Below are positions 45,400 to 55,677 of a DNA stretch of 64,000 bases, piece after piece. The translations under genes and the position numbers were made by a program. The DNA is from Chlorokybus atmophyticus (taxonomy: Eukaryota; Streptophyta; Chlorokybophyceae; Chlorokybales; Chlorokybaceae), in contig RHPI01003009.1 of assembly GCA_009103225.1 (NCBI GenBank), forward strand, positions 203,619 to 267,618, written 5' to 3'. Below the pieces are notes generated by a model. That model saw nothing but the letters and a program-made list of their open reading frames with translations. It was not told the DNA's origin and made no database searches. Numbering within the stretch: the stretch's first letter is position 1; every line of letters begins with the position of its first letter.

Positions 45400-47235
45400 A
45401 AGGATATTAGTATCACTGGTGATTCTAAGCCCCCCTGATACATATATTTTCAAGATGTTTGGTCTTAATAGTCAACAAAAATAGGGGTGAATAGCCTAGA
45501 ATACGGCGTCCCTGGCTCCTTCGTGTCGAGGTGAATATTCAGACCGCTTGGTCTGAAAGGTGTTGAAGCCTATTCAATGTAATCGTTGGTGAATATCCCT
45601 GTGGCAATTAGATTGCACACTAGTCCTATATGTGGGGCATTTATTCACTTGCAATGGAGCTGTACATGTTTTGATCCAACATTTTCTCCTGCTTGCCAGT
45701 CGAGGGGCCTGCCTCCTTAGACTTGTAGGGAGCCGAAATTGAGCGAACAGTCTTTGCTTTCTTTTGGGGGCTTGACACCTCAGTCTCTTGCCAGCAGCAT
45801 ACACATCAAATTGTGAGCCACAACGTAATGCTATGCCATTCGTTGTGAAGCAGAGTGGTGCGTACATCACCAGACACTTTGCGCTTCCCTTGCCCTCTGC
45901 CTTCCTTTTTAATGAGCTCCACGATCTTCGCGGCGTCCTGTGTTACATGTGGTGCGGTTTTTGTTGCAACAACTGTTGCAATAAACTGATATGCTTGTTG
46001 GATACTTGCTCCAGTTATTGTTGCATACCTTGAGAGCTGAGCTGATATCACGCACATCAGCATCCTGTTTGGCAGGTGTATGAACACAACAGTCATGAAC
46101 GGTCATGATGACATGTACAGGAGAGTACAAGCATTGGCTGCTCGTGTAATGATGACAGACATCCAACCAATGAACCAGTAGCGGGTGACCTTGTGGGTTG
46201 TGGCGCAGTGCCTTCCTTGATACCTATCGCATGCACAAGGCACCGATCCTAACAGTGTATACACAGTACCTCTCGCAGCGGCCTGCGCCCGCAAAACATG
46301 GCTCACGCTGCGAGGTGACACTTCGGACGTCGCTGGCGTTGCTAGCGTGAGGTGAACGCGTGGGCGCCGTGCATGCACAGGGGACTATCATACACACCTC
46401 ACACCCTGCATACATAAGGCACCATCAGACACAAAGTGTGTCGTTCTCAACATAGTCATTTACCAAACCGTAGCTCACCCTGTGAAGTGGCATTCTCGGC
46501 GTCGTTGGCAGAGTGGTGCAGCGAGGAGCTGTCTCTTGTCTTTGACTTGTCTTTGACCTGCAATTATGCACATGGCAAAGGCATTTAGTACATGCAAACA
46601 TTGCACAGACAACTCAGTCACTGCATGGCACACACCTTGTTGTTTTTGTCCCTGGGCGCTCCCTTGCGCTTTCGTTAAAACCTCCCTGCTTCAGCGCGCT
46701 CTATCATCTCCTTGTAACGTTCCCTACTCTTCTGTCTCTGCCTTTCTTTGTGCTTGGCGTTGGTATACCTTTTTGTTGATAAGAAAGTCCTGCATTATCG
46801 TTTTTGCTTGCACCAGGCCCCGAGTGGTGACTGCCACCGAATGCAAAATCCTTCAAGCTTGAACGATGTTGCATGACAGCTGGTGACTCTCACATCCTTG
46901 CCAACCTTTTAAGACGGAACTCTGGATAAAGTAGATGCCAGCATGTCACTGCAAAAGCAAACTTAAGTGGTCCTACTTCGTCTGGGTCTTCCCCGATAGC
47001 AAACAACAGTACTTATAGCAAATCCGCCCTTGTCCGCCAGCTTTATGATATTGCGGCGATCAATGCTATAATGCTGGCCACGCCAATGAAGGACCTTTAG
47101 TGCCTGCACAGTGCTAGTACTCCATAGTAGAGCGCTGTTACAACAATATCAATAGTGTGAGTTGCTTGTGCAAACCTCAAAAATCGAGACAGACTCCGGC
47201 AACACATGCTGATATCGACAGTGGTTGCTTGCACA
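45400..47235. other. Unassigned region; possible minus-strand exons
   Basis: Two stretches look exon-like on the minus strand. One, about 47118-46980, follows a TGCAG and reads ALKVLHWRGQHYSIDRRNII then KLADKGGFA. The other, about 46770-46630, is very basic (YTNAKHKERQRQKSRERYKE) but has a stop. At about 46558-46490 a short segment KDKSKTRDSSSLHHSANDAE follows another acceptor. None has a recognised domain. Confidence 0.25.
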
Positions 47236-47436
47236 TCATTGTAAGCTCACTTTCAAGGGCATCATTGCTGTGGTCTCAAGATTGCGGAGGTGAGCCGTCT
47301 CCTCAAATTTTTCCCACTCACGCTGGAGCTGCTCATCTGATGGTGCAACAGCATTTTTGCCCCGGATCTCATCGTCCAAGTTTTCCCAGCCTCCACTCAG
47401 GTCGCTAGCCCGCCCACCAGACGTCGTGCCTAACAT
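47236..47436 (-). CDS. Exon-like ORF of unknown function
   Basis: Minus-strand open frame MLGTTSGGRASDLSGGWENL to EKFEETAHLRNLETTAMMPL. A donor-like AAA|GTGAGC lies at the end (about 47251). The acidic, helix-prone composition is unlike the surrounding repeats. It may be one exon of a minus-strand gene running through 46-48 kb. I cannot connect it to a full gene and do not recognise the family. Confidence 0.3.
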   Translation of the reverse strand: MLGTTSGGRASDLSGGWENLDDEIRGKNAVAPSDEQLQREWEKFEETAHLRNLETTAMMPLKVSLQ

Positions 47437-48244
47437 GACTACTGCTCCATCTATGTATTGAGTAGGTCAAACTAGTAGGTCAAACTGCTTGTCAAGCTGT
47501 GCACAACCGCAACACTGTTCAACCAAAAACCTCAGTTAACGGCCTCAGTTGACTGCAGCTGCTTGGCCATGTGCATGTGCTTCACACATCAAGTAAACCG
47601 TACTTCACCTTGCCAAAGCACGTCGTTTAGCTCCTTGCCAGCTGAACATGACTTAGTCCAGCTGAACAGCAAGCTAGCAGGCATATGCCAGTGCATGTAC
47701 AAACCTTGCCTGCATGTCTACAAGAAAGTTGTGCTTTATGGTCATGAGGAATTGAGTATCAAACCGATAGCAGCACAGTGAGACAAGTGTGCCACTAGTA
47801 GCCGCTCACTTACCGCCGCCGTCGCCGCCGCCAACACCATGAGCAACAAGCACTGCGTAGGGTATTGCCGTGCGTATGGAATCGGTTGTGCATTCGCTCA
47901 ACACGTCAGCAAATATGCATATCGGACACTAGTAACGACTTAGCTGTCTCCAACCTACCATAATAAATGCCGCCTGTCACAAGCACAAAGATGACAATGA
48001 ATAATGTTACATTTGTGTACTGTAGTGTACCGAATTGCTTATGTGATAATAAAGAATAAACAACTCGAACATCTGTTTAGGCGGAGCTACAACTAGTAGT
48101 TATAGCTTTGTGGTTGTCAACTACTACTGCCAGTGTGGCTCACGAATTCCACGCTGGTGTGGATGTTGCGAGCCCCACTGGTAGTAGTAGCAGCATCTCA
48201 CCCACAACCATCACAACTGCAGACGCATTTACAAGAAGTGAAAC
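47437..48244. other. No supported gene
   Basis: A minus-strand ATG at 47840 followed by an Ala/Thr run and a GTAAGT donor could be a first exon, but no second exon fits it in phase. Nothing else seen. Confidence 0.35.
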
Positions 48245-48370
48245 CATGCAACCTGGACATCGGGGTCTTACGCACGAGGCTGCCCCAGCGTTTTGCGCCA
48301 ACCAACTTATGTAAGGGCACAGAGAAGGACACCGAGGCCTTGCGCACGAGGCTGCGCCAGCACATACATA
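48245..48370 (+). repeat. Minisatellite, about 1.7 units (family 'ACGCACGAGGCTG')
   Basis: Begins CATGCAACCTGGACATCGGG and contains GTCTTACGCACGAGGCTGCC then CCAGCGTTTTGCGCCAACCA, followed by a second, shorter copy with GAGGCCTTGCGCACGAGGCT. The same start and unit occur at 50304-50576. Confidence 0.85.
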
Positions 48371-48769
48371 TCCTGCAACCGGTGGTCAACAAAATGTCAT
48401 TTGTATGACACCTTGCATGTGTTGCTGCGTGCTGACTAGACTACACGTTGTGCATGCACAAACATATCCTGCATTTTATGTACACCAACACATGTCGGCG
48501 AATGCAATCTGTGACGGACATCAGCAGACCATGTACACAGCCTAAGTTGTACTCCAACCATTGCATACTTTGATGCAGTGCTGCAGACTGATCGCACACA
48601 TGCATCTACACATACTTACATGCAAGGGCATATATATACATGGGCCAAGGTCACTGCTCGCCAATGTCATTGGCCAAGGTCAATGCTGAACCTGGTACAT
48701 AGCTCAGACAGCACCACTTTGACAGCCTGAACCTGCACAAAACTGTACACGCACTGCATGTGCACAGAG

Positions 48770-49200
48770 TCATTGGGCCTCGGGTAGCTGCATGGGCCAA
48801 GGTTCATCCACAATAGATATGAGCGGCCCTGCGCGCAGCACATCCCCCACAGCTGATCCCGATGCAAGGCTCCAGCCAACTGGAGCCTTATTGACGGTCT
48901 CGATGGTGAGACGTACAGCAGTATAGCCAATGACGCCAATGTCGAAGGACGTGAGCAGTGGCATGGGATCGGGCTCAGGGTCGGGCACAGGGTCACGCGG
49001 CGCCGCCGGGCTGGTGGCACTCTCATGCTGCGATACATTGCACGTCACTTGACTATTCACAACGGGTGGAATAGCCAAAGGGCCAGTGTTCTCGTAGCCA
49101 TGTGTGAATACCGCACAGTCATCAAGCTTGCACTGCTTGTATCCGTCATCGATGCTAACCTTCCCCAACCAGCGCTGCACCTTCCCCGGGCCCACCCACC
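48770..49200 (-). CDS. Exon-like ORF of unknown function
   Basis: Minus strand. After an acceptor-like CTCCAG the frame reads VGPGKVQRWLGKVSIDDGYK, QCKLDDCAVFTHGYENTGPL, a Pro/Asp repeat (DPVPDPEPDPMP) and IGYTAVRLTIETVNKAPVGW, ending at a stop at 48770. The steady reading frame and mixed composition look like real coding sequence, perhaps a last exon. I see no known domain. Its upstream exons would lie in or beyond the assembly gap. Confidence 0.35.
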
Positions 49201-49399
49201 TGGAGAAGTTTGTTAGTCAATTCTAGCCTCATTTAAGGCAATGGTTGCGGCGTCTTTGAATGCGTCTTGGGACGCTTTGCCAGGCCTCCGCTCGCGCCCT
49301 GCATGTACATGCACGCAGGTTTGACTGAGTTCACGGGCTCGCAATCGAAGGAAACTTACACACCACAACAAGCAACGACACGAGCCCAAGCCCCCCCCC

Positions 49400-50189
49400 N
49401 NNNNNNNNNNNNNNNNNNNNNNNNNNNNNNNNNNNNNNNNNNNNNNNNNNNNNNNNNNNNNNNNNNNNNNNNNNNNNNNNNNNNNNNNNNNNNNNNNNNN
49501 NNNNNNNNNNNNNNNNNNNNNNNNNNNNNNNNNNNNNNNNNNNNNNNNNNNNNNNNNNNNNNNNNNNNNNNNNNNNNNNNNNNNNNNNNNNNNNNNNNNN
49601 NNNNNNNNNNNNNNNNNNNNNNNNNNNNNNNNNNNNNNNNNNNNNNNNNNNNNNNNNNNNNNNNNNNNNNNNNNNNNNNNNNNNNNNNNNNNNNNNNNNN
49701 NNNNNNNNNNNNNNNNNNNNNNNNNNNNNNNNNNNNNNNNNNNNNNNNNNNNNNNNNNNNNNNNNNNNNNNNNNNNNNNNNNNNNNNNNNNNNNNNNNNN
49801 NNNNNNNNNNNNNNNNNNNNNNNNNNNNNNNNNNNNNNNNNNNNNNNNNNNNNNNNNNNNNNNNNNNNNNNNNNNNNNNNNNNNNNNNNNNNNNNNNNNN
49901 NNNNNNNNNNNNNNNNNNNNNNNNNNNNNNNNNNNNNNNNNNNNNNNNNNNNNNNNNNNNNNNNNNNNNNNNNNNNNNNNNNNNNNNNNNNNNNNNNNNN
50001 NNNNNNNNNNNNNNNNNNNNNNNNNNNNNNNNNNNNNNNNNNNNNNNNNNNNNNNNNNNNNNNNNNNNNNNNNNNNNNNNNNNNNNNNNNNNNNNNNNNN
50101 NNNNNNNNNNNNNNNNNNNNNNNNNNNNNNNNNNNNNNNNNNNNNNNNNNNNNNNNNNNNNNNNNNNNNNNNNNNNNNNNNNNNNNNNN
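49400..50189. other. Assembly gap (790 N)
   Basis: Run of N. Similar CA-rich sequence and a shared GGCAAGTAAGCAAACCA/GGCAAGCAAACAAACCA motif lie on its right and again 450 bases further on, so the gap probably covers a tandem repeat that could not be assembled. Confidence 0.99.
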
Positions 50190-50740
50190 CCACACACACG
50201 CACATATGTGAAGGCAAGTAAGCAAACCATCTAAGCGATCGCACCCAAGCACAGGTGACCACCGCAAAACTACTGAAACTAAAACCCACACGCATAATGC
50301 AAGCATGCAACCTGGACACCGAGGCCTTACGCACGAGGCCGCCTCAGCGTTTTCCCCCAACTTGTGCAAGGGCGCAGGGAGGGTCACCGAGGCCTTACAC
50401 ACGAGGCTGCCCCAGCGTTTTCCCAAAACCAACTTGTGCAAGGGCGCAGTGAAGGTCACCGAGGCCTTACGCACGAGGCTGCCCCAGCGTTTCACCCCCT
50501 CAACCAACTTGTGCAAAGGCGCAGGGAAGGTCACTGAGGCCTTTCGCACGAGGCTGCCCCAGCGTTTTGCCCCAACCACGAGAAGTAACAACACAAGCCC
50601 AACCCACCCACCCACACACACATGGTCACACACACACACACCGGCACACGCACAGATGTTCAGGCAAGCAAACAAACCAAGCAAGCGCTCCTAAGCGCAG
50701 GTGACCATCAGCTGCTTACCGGCGAGGGCGGCGGCACGGG
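50190..50740 (+). repeat. Higher-order repeat with 4-unit minisatellite
   Basis: Four units of about 65-75 bases at 50304-50576, each with GAGGCCTTACGCACGAGGCT, CCCCAGCGTTTT and CCAACTTGTGCAAGGGCGCA. The flank at 50190-50262 (CACACGCACATATGTGAAGG to AGGTGACCACC) recurs at 50628-50712 (CACACGCACAGATGTTCAGG to AGGTGACCATC), so the array sits inside a repeat of about 440 bases. The unit stays open in one plus-strand frame, but no gene is evident. Confidence 0.85.
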
Positions 50741-51650
50741 ACTTCCTCAACAAAAACTAGCACCGGCGGCGGCACGGGAACTCCCCACAAGAGCATGGGC
50801 GCTCTATCATGGCTAGCCATGGCATTGGCGGCGTGGGTGACAGCGACATGATACCCATCAGGGCTACCCATAAACTTAGGCTTGTCAGACTCACTGCCAC
50901 AATCAGCAAAAATTGCAGCCTATTTGCACCAAGTTGAGCACACAGCCGTTTGGCCAGCTGTTACACCCCTCACATGCCTCTCAATTTGAGAGGCGGGTGT
51001 CAGGTAGTAGAATATCGCTCCTCAACAGGACCGATCAGGTACGAATTAGGGTTTGGAGTTGCGGGCGGCGTGGTCGGCGGCAGTATCAGCGGCGTGGGCG
51101 GCAGCGTCAGGGGTGACTTTGCAACTGTCAATTCTCAGTCCTCTGCTGACGCACTAGGCTGTCAGTAATGGGCTAAGACTCGACAGGGTGTCACATTATG
51201 AAACCCTCGTCCACGCCGGTTGTGTGCATGTTGGGCGTCAAAGTTGTTGCAGTTGTAGTCTTGTATCCGAAGGCGCCGCCGCCGTCTCTGTTCCCACAGT
51301 ACTTCTTCCCTCGCCGCCACGCCTTAAGATCTGGTAGTCTACCTCACTGTGTGTAAACCTTCTTGTTGTGCAGGCTTGCTCTGGTTTGTGTATGCACAAA
51401 GTTGAGATGCTTCATTGTCTGTGCATATTTGTGTGCATATGTGTTTGTGTGTTGACCAAGTCAGTCAATGCACGGCCAGCCTCTTCTTGCTCAGTCTCTG
51501 TTGGCATGCATGCTTGTGCATATCGGCTTGCCAATGTCATGCTGCTTACATGGACCTCTTCGTGTTCAAGGCCTCTTCTTGCTTAGTCTCTGATACCATG
51601 CATGCTTGTGCATGTCATCTTGCTAACTTCAAGCTGATCGCAGGTGCCTC
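50741..51650. other. No supported gene; Gly/Val-rich open frame
   Basis: The plus-strand frame 50992-51168 encodes a Gly-Val-Gly repeat (FGVAGGVVGGSISGVGGSVR). A GGCGGC-rich stretch lies at 50725-50835. Neither has further support. TGCTTAGTCTCTG-type words repeat at 51480-51620. Confidence 0.35.
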
Positions 51651-52059
51651 GTCTGTGTGTCCACCCCGACCGCAAGACAGCAACAGCATGGAGACCCTGC
51701 TGCGCCGCGACGTGAGAGAGCTGCGGCAAACCGAGCTGCTGATATCTGTTGGTAGCATGCATTGTGACCAAACTCTAGCAACGCAGGTGTCTGCACAGCG
51801 TTAAGAGATAAACAGGCTTGGTGTAGACCTGCAGGATGTTATAGCGGAGAATGTACGTGCCGCCCGCTACAAGCATAGATTCCGTCGCATGCGCTATCGC
51901 ATGCGGAGGGTGCCCAATCTCCCCAATTACGTGAGGGAGGAGATTTACAACCTCTTCCTCCTGGCACTCGCTGCATCCGGTAGCGAGCTGTCGAAGTATA
52001 CGGAGGCCACCATGGGAGACTACGACAGCGATGGTCACGGCTATGACTACTCCAATTAA
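51651..52059 (+). CDS. Exon-like ORFs of unknown function, possibly a broken two-exon gene
   Basis: First part: NSMETLLRRDVRELRQTELL then ISV up to a G|GTAGCA donor (about 51751). Second part, after CAG at 51786 or at 51816: LGVDLQDVIAENVRAARYKH, RFRRMRYRMRRVPNLPNYVR and a Tyr/Asp/Gly tail ending in a stop at 52059. A stop at 51802 breaks the simplest joining, and no acceptor I tested restores phase fully. The second part is strongly basic and has coding-like character. Family unknown. Confidence 0.3.
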
Positions 52060-52598
52060 GTCAACAGCAGTTTTCACCTTGTACATAGCTGCTCTATCAA
52101 TGTCTTGCTGTTGAGGTTCCAGTAGGCTCTTAGCTGCTCGATCAATGGGCCATAAGACCAGTTCCAATAGGGCAGTGGCGTTGTATACATAAGCTTCCTG
52201 CCTGCCTGCAATAAGAACTTTCTGTTATAGTGGCTGATGTCTGTGCGTACGGGGTACTCCATCACACGCATGTCTTGCGGTTTCTGTATGCAACATGCTT
52301 ACATGCGCAGTCTGTTACATGTCTAATGCATGCGCATATGCACGCCACATTGTATAACAAAAATAGCGGCGCCCCCAATCAACACACACCGCGCACCAAC
52401 CATCACATTAACCAGCAACACCAGGCACAACCACAACAACTACAGCTAAGGGGGCCTTGTCTAGTGCAAGTGCTGAAATTATATGTGCACTTGTATCACG
52501 CACAAACTTACACAACCTTCACATGTGCAACTACTGTCTTTGTTTCCATGTGGTGTTGTTCTATAGTGACGGCCTATATCTGGTTGCTGCATATAGGA

Positions 52599-53021
52599 CT
52601 ACCTGGTGCAATTCATACCCTCCATATGCATCTTTACAAATGGATCAATGGCACCCATTTTGCAATACATCACTTTATGACCCTTGCCCAGTACAGCGCC
52701 GCCTGACGCGCGGTACAGGGTTGCTTCAATGAATAGTGCACGGTTGTAGGGTTTGGAGTTGAGCACCTGCAGTAGTGCAGCATTTCTTGCATGACGTGGT
52801 TTGAGGCGGCGGGTGGTGGCGGCGGGGTGAGCGGGAGGCGGTGTGGTTGCTGTGGTGGTGTACTGCAAGCCTTTTCGCATCGGTGCTCCAACCGCTTTGT
52901 GTAGATCTCTTGCAGCTTCATAGGCAGCTTGGTAGGGTTTGAAGAATTCGCAAGCCAGGTGTAGTGCATGCCGCGCTCCTCTTTTTTTGTGCTTGTTTTG
53001 CTGACCGCTCTTAAGGCCCAT
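52599..53021 (-). CDS. Hypothetical 140-aa ORF
   Basis: Begins MGLKSGQQNKHKKRGARHAL and continues CEFFKPYQAAYEAARDLHKA, a Pro/Thr segment and LLQVLNSKPYNRALFIEATL. ATG start and continuous frame, but no known motif, and it lies in repeat-rich sequence. Could be chance or a transposon relic. Confidence 0.25.
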   Translation of the reverse strand: MGLKSGQQNKHKKRGARHALHLACEFFKPYQAAYEAARDLHKAVGAPMRKGLQYTTTATTPPPAHPAATTRRLKPRHARNAALLQVLNSKPYNRALFIEATLYRASGGAVLGKGHKVMYCKMGAIDPFVKMHMEGMNCTR

Positions 53022-53046
53022 TCTTGCTCATGCTGATCGTAGGGGG

Positions 53047-53175
53047 CAGCCTCATGCGTAAGGCCCCTGCATGCTCATGCTGACCTCAAGCAAATCTTGC
53101 CTTGCTCGTTGTCAATTTACGCCTCTGTTCATGCTGACCTCATATGGCAGCCTCGTGCGTAAGGCCCCTGCTTGC
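53047..53175 (-). repeat. Two inverted copies of the 'ACGCACGAGGCTG' motif
   Basis: GCAGCCTC(A/G)TGCGTAAGGCC followed by CCTGC occurs at 53047-53071 and 53147-53172. This is the reverse complement of the core of the minisatellite at 48.2 and 50.3 kb. Confidence 0.8.
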
Positions 53176-53370
53176 TCAGTTCTAAACTTGGTTCACATAA
53201 TCACTTCGTGTCTGCTTGTAAGTTTCTCTGTGTGTGTTGACACAGGTTGTTCATAGTGGCAACAAAGCAGAAGGTCTTGTTAAGTAGTCAGCAGCAGCGT
53301 GCAGGTACTCTTGGAATGTGTAAACTTTCTCACACAAACTCGTGCTCATACCGGTCATTGCAACCAGGAA

Positions 53371-53946
53371 AAGAGGTGAAGAAGCCGCAGATCCGGGCAA
53401 ACAAGACCGACAAAGACTCTTCGTTCCTCGGAGGTTTTCGATGATTTCAAGGCTCTTTGCGTAGGTTATGCAAAAGTATGGAGAGAGGAAAAGGGAGGCT
53501 GCCCTACATGGGAAAAGCTGGTGGTCAAATACAAGCAGCGGTTGGAGAAAGCTGATTTGCTCGCCCTCTCACATGAATAGAGGGTCAAGTTGAATCACTT
53601 CTTGCGGCGGCAGCTCAGCAAGCTGTGTGACAAGCAGGCAGCAGCTGCGAGTATTGACCTTGGGACCCTTGTCGGAGAACCTGAAGCGGAAGTGGGCACA
53701 TCAACGGGTCATGCATCTGCTGATGGTCGTCATCGTTGTTGGGAGTTTGGTCTACCTCCTCCACAACCAGGCGATGCGGTGGAGCTGATTGGGCTGCTGC
53801 TGCATGAGACAAGACTGCGGCTCTTTGATGCCTATGCTGATGGCAACTGCTTCTACTCTTGCATTGCCCAGTCGCCCTCCCGTTAACGCTGCGTGCCTGA
53901 AACGCGTGGGCGCAATCAACAACGAGGCTTTCTTGCGAAGCATTGT
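53371..53946 (+). pseudogene. OTU-like cysteine protease gene, first part (split by Gypsy insertion)
   Basis: Frames joined across breaks read VKKPQIRANKTDKDSSFLGG, FKALCVGYAKVWREEKGG, WEKLVVKYKQRLEKADLLAL, a stop (about 53578), then HFLRRQLSKLCDKQAAAASI and, at 53820-53880, DAYADGNCFYSCIAQS. The DGNCFY stretch is the catalytic-Cys box of OTU deubiquitinases. After a one-base shift near 53885 it continues PPVNAACLKRVGAINNEAFL to RSIV, where the Gypsy LTR begins. It resumes at 60072 in the correct frame. Role, if it was ever active: removal of ubiquitin-like tags. It could also be a gene carried by a larger mobile element. Confidence 0.7.
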
Positions 53947-54588
53947 TGTAACAGCCTGGGGCATGTTTTGTATTTTATTGTACATAAAGTACTTATTTTG
54001 CCTTTTTTGCTGGCTTGATGAGGGCTTTTATGAGCTTTATTAAGCCCATGTTGCGCCTGCCCCTGCTGCCGCGCGCGACTCGCCTGCGACCTGCTCGACA
54101 GCAGCTAATTCGGCGACGTGACCCACCTGCCACGCGGTTGTGACACAGCCGCTGACTGGACACGCGCTGTGCAGTGCCAGGTGACGCGGAGTGCACAGTC
54201 ACACAGCCGCCGAAAGCCCAACGCGCGTGGCGGGGAGCCTGCACTTGGACCTGCCCTTAGATTTGGTAGTGAATAATGAAATGCCTGTTAATTAGGCTAT
54301 TTCTTCCTAGTGCTTGTATAAATAGAAAAACCCTGTGTAATGCAACCAACTTTGTTTTCTGCTCTCTGCTGTGAGTATGCTGGTGCATGCTTGAGGGAGT
54401 TGTGGTCCAAGGCACACTGCTGCGTTCTTACTTGGCATGAGAAGTAGTAGTGTTCGTGTGCGTGGGCGCGCTCGACGCGTGCGTGCGTGCGCGAGTGAAG
54501 GCAAGGTTCCGGTGTGAAGATTGTGCTCAGCTGCACACATGTGTTGTATGACTTGTGTGCTGTGTATGTGAGCACGAGCATCGTTACA
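53947..54588 (+). repeat. 5' LTR of the Gypsy chromovirus
   Basis: TG...CA boundaries. Contains a TATA-like GTATAAATAGAAAAACCC at about 54316 and a GTGCGTGCGTGCGCGAGTG stretch near the 3' end. Immediately followed by the primer-binding site. Confidence 0.95.
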
Positions 54589-54605
54589 GTGGTATCAGAG
54601 CCCTT
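54589..54605 (+). other. Primer-binding site (initiator methionine tRNA)
   Basis: GTGGTATCAGAGCCC directly after the LTR. TGGTATCAGAGC is complementary to the 3' end of initiator tRNA-Met, the usual primer of chromoviruses. Confidence 0.9.
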
Positions 54606-54675
54606 GGAGGGGTTGGGTTTGTTGTTTTAAGGGGATATTAACTATCTCTTTGGTGTGTGAGGTATTTTTCTGTTT

Positions 54676-55677
54676 ATGGACGCTACCATGGATGATGCAC
54701 GTGTTGTGGAGCTTCAGCAAGTGCTGGTAGCTGCTCATGAGGAGCTGCAACGTGTCCAAGCATCTGCCCAAGCTCAAGCGGCACAATTTCAACAAGCCAT
54801 GGCGCAAGCGCGCGCGTCCACGCCCGTTACAGCTCCTGTGGTTGCCCCATCAGCCTCTTGTCATGTGAAGCTACGAAAACCAAAGCCATTCAAGGGTCAG
54901 AGGGACGGTGACTGTGTGGAGGAATGGGTGTTTGCCGTTTCGACATGGTTAAAGCTCACCGAGGTACCTATACATCTCCGTGTCGATGTGGCTGCTACTT
55001 TCTTTGAGGGAGCTGCACTTGTGTGGTGGCGTCATCGTTGTGCTCGTGTGGAAGCTGGTCTTGAGGTTCCTTTCACTACCGTGGCTGAGCTGGCTGCTGA
55101 GGTGAAGAAACAGTTCGTACCGGTGGAGAGTGTGAAGACGGCACGCGACCAGCTCTCTACGCTTGTGCAAACGCAGTCCGTGATGGCCTATACCTCTGCG
55201 TTTCAGCGTCTTGTGCTCTCTGTACCGAACATGACTGAGGAGGAGCAGCTGGACCGCTACACGCGCGGGAAGACTCTTTGTCGCAAGGAAGTTGAACTTC
55301 CTGACGCCAAGACTCTCGCGGAGGCCATTTGCATTGCTGAGCGCACGGACGTGTTGTACTTCAAGGGGGCTGCCAAAAACACTGATCGTGGACATTACAA
55401 TCACTTCCGTGGAGGTTCGTATCGCTCATACGCATCTGTTGGGGCTGGTTCGGGAGCTGCAGCAACTCAGGGGGCTGGCTTGGGACCAACTCCAATGGAA
55501 TTGGGTGCGCTCCATGTTGCTATGAAGGCCCCAAAGGGTCGGGAGGCTGCCAAGGCTGTTCGGAAGTGCTGGGAGTGCTCTTCTGCTGATCACGTGCGCT
55601 CCAACTGCCCTATCTATAAGGCAAAGTCTGCTGCACATGCCCGCAACGCTCGCNTGCTCGCAGCGGTGGACGTGTGA
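54676..55677 (+). CDS. Gag protein of the Gypsy chromovirus
   Basis: Forms the intracellular particle and binds element RNA. 333 codons with an ambiguous base N at 55654. Order: coiled N-terminus (VVELQQVLVAAHEELQRVQA), the capsid-like core (VEEWVFAVSTWLKL, FEGAALVWWRHRCARVEAGL, EEQLDRYTRG), and a C-terminal zinc knuckle CWECSSADHVRSNC (CX2CX4HX4C). ATG at 54676. Pro-pol continues in another frame from about 55670, so either a programmed shift or a mutation near the N separates them. Confidence 0.85.
   Translation: MDATMDDARVVELQQVLVAAHEELQRVQASAQAQAAQFQQAMAQARASTPVTAPVVAPSASCHVKLRKPKPFKGQRDGDCVEEWVFAVSTWLKLTEVPIHLRVDVAATFFEGAALVWWRHRCARVEAGLEVPFTTVAELAAEVKKQFVPVESVKTARDQLSTLVQTQSVMAYTSAFQRLVLSVPNMTEEEQLDRYTRGKTLCRKEVELPDAKTLAEAICIAERTDVLYFKGAAKNTDRGHYNHFRGGSYRSYASVGAGSGAAATQGAGLGPTPMELGALHVAMKAPKGREAAKAVRKCWECSSADHVRSNCPIYKAKSAAHARNARXLAAVDV

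Noticed and set aside
50304-50576. CRISPR-like array
   Set aside because: The units are adjacent, imperfect and lack unique spacers, and the genome is eukaryotic; it is a minisatellite.
49213-50684. Long open frames through the N run
   Set aside because: They are open only because N has no stop codons.
54589-54605. Possible tRNA-like sequence
   Set aside because: It is only the 12-15 base primer-binding site of the retroelement; no cloverleaf is present.
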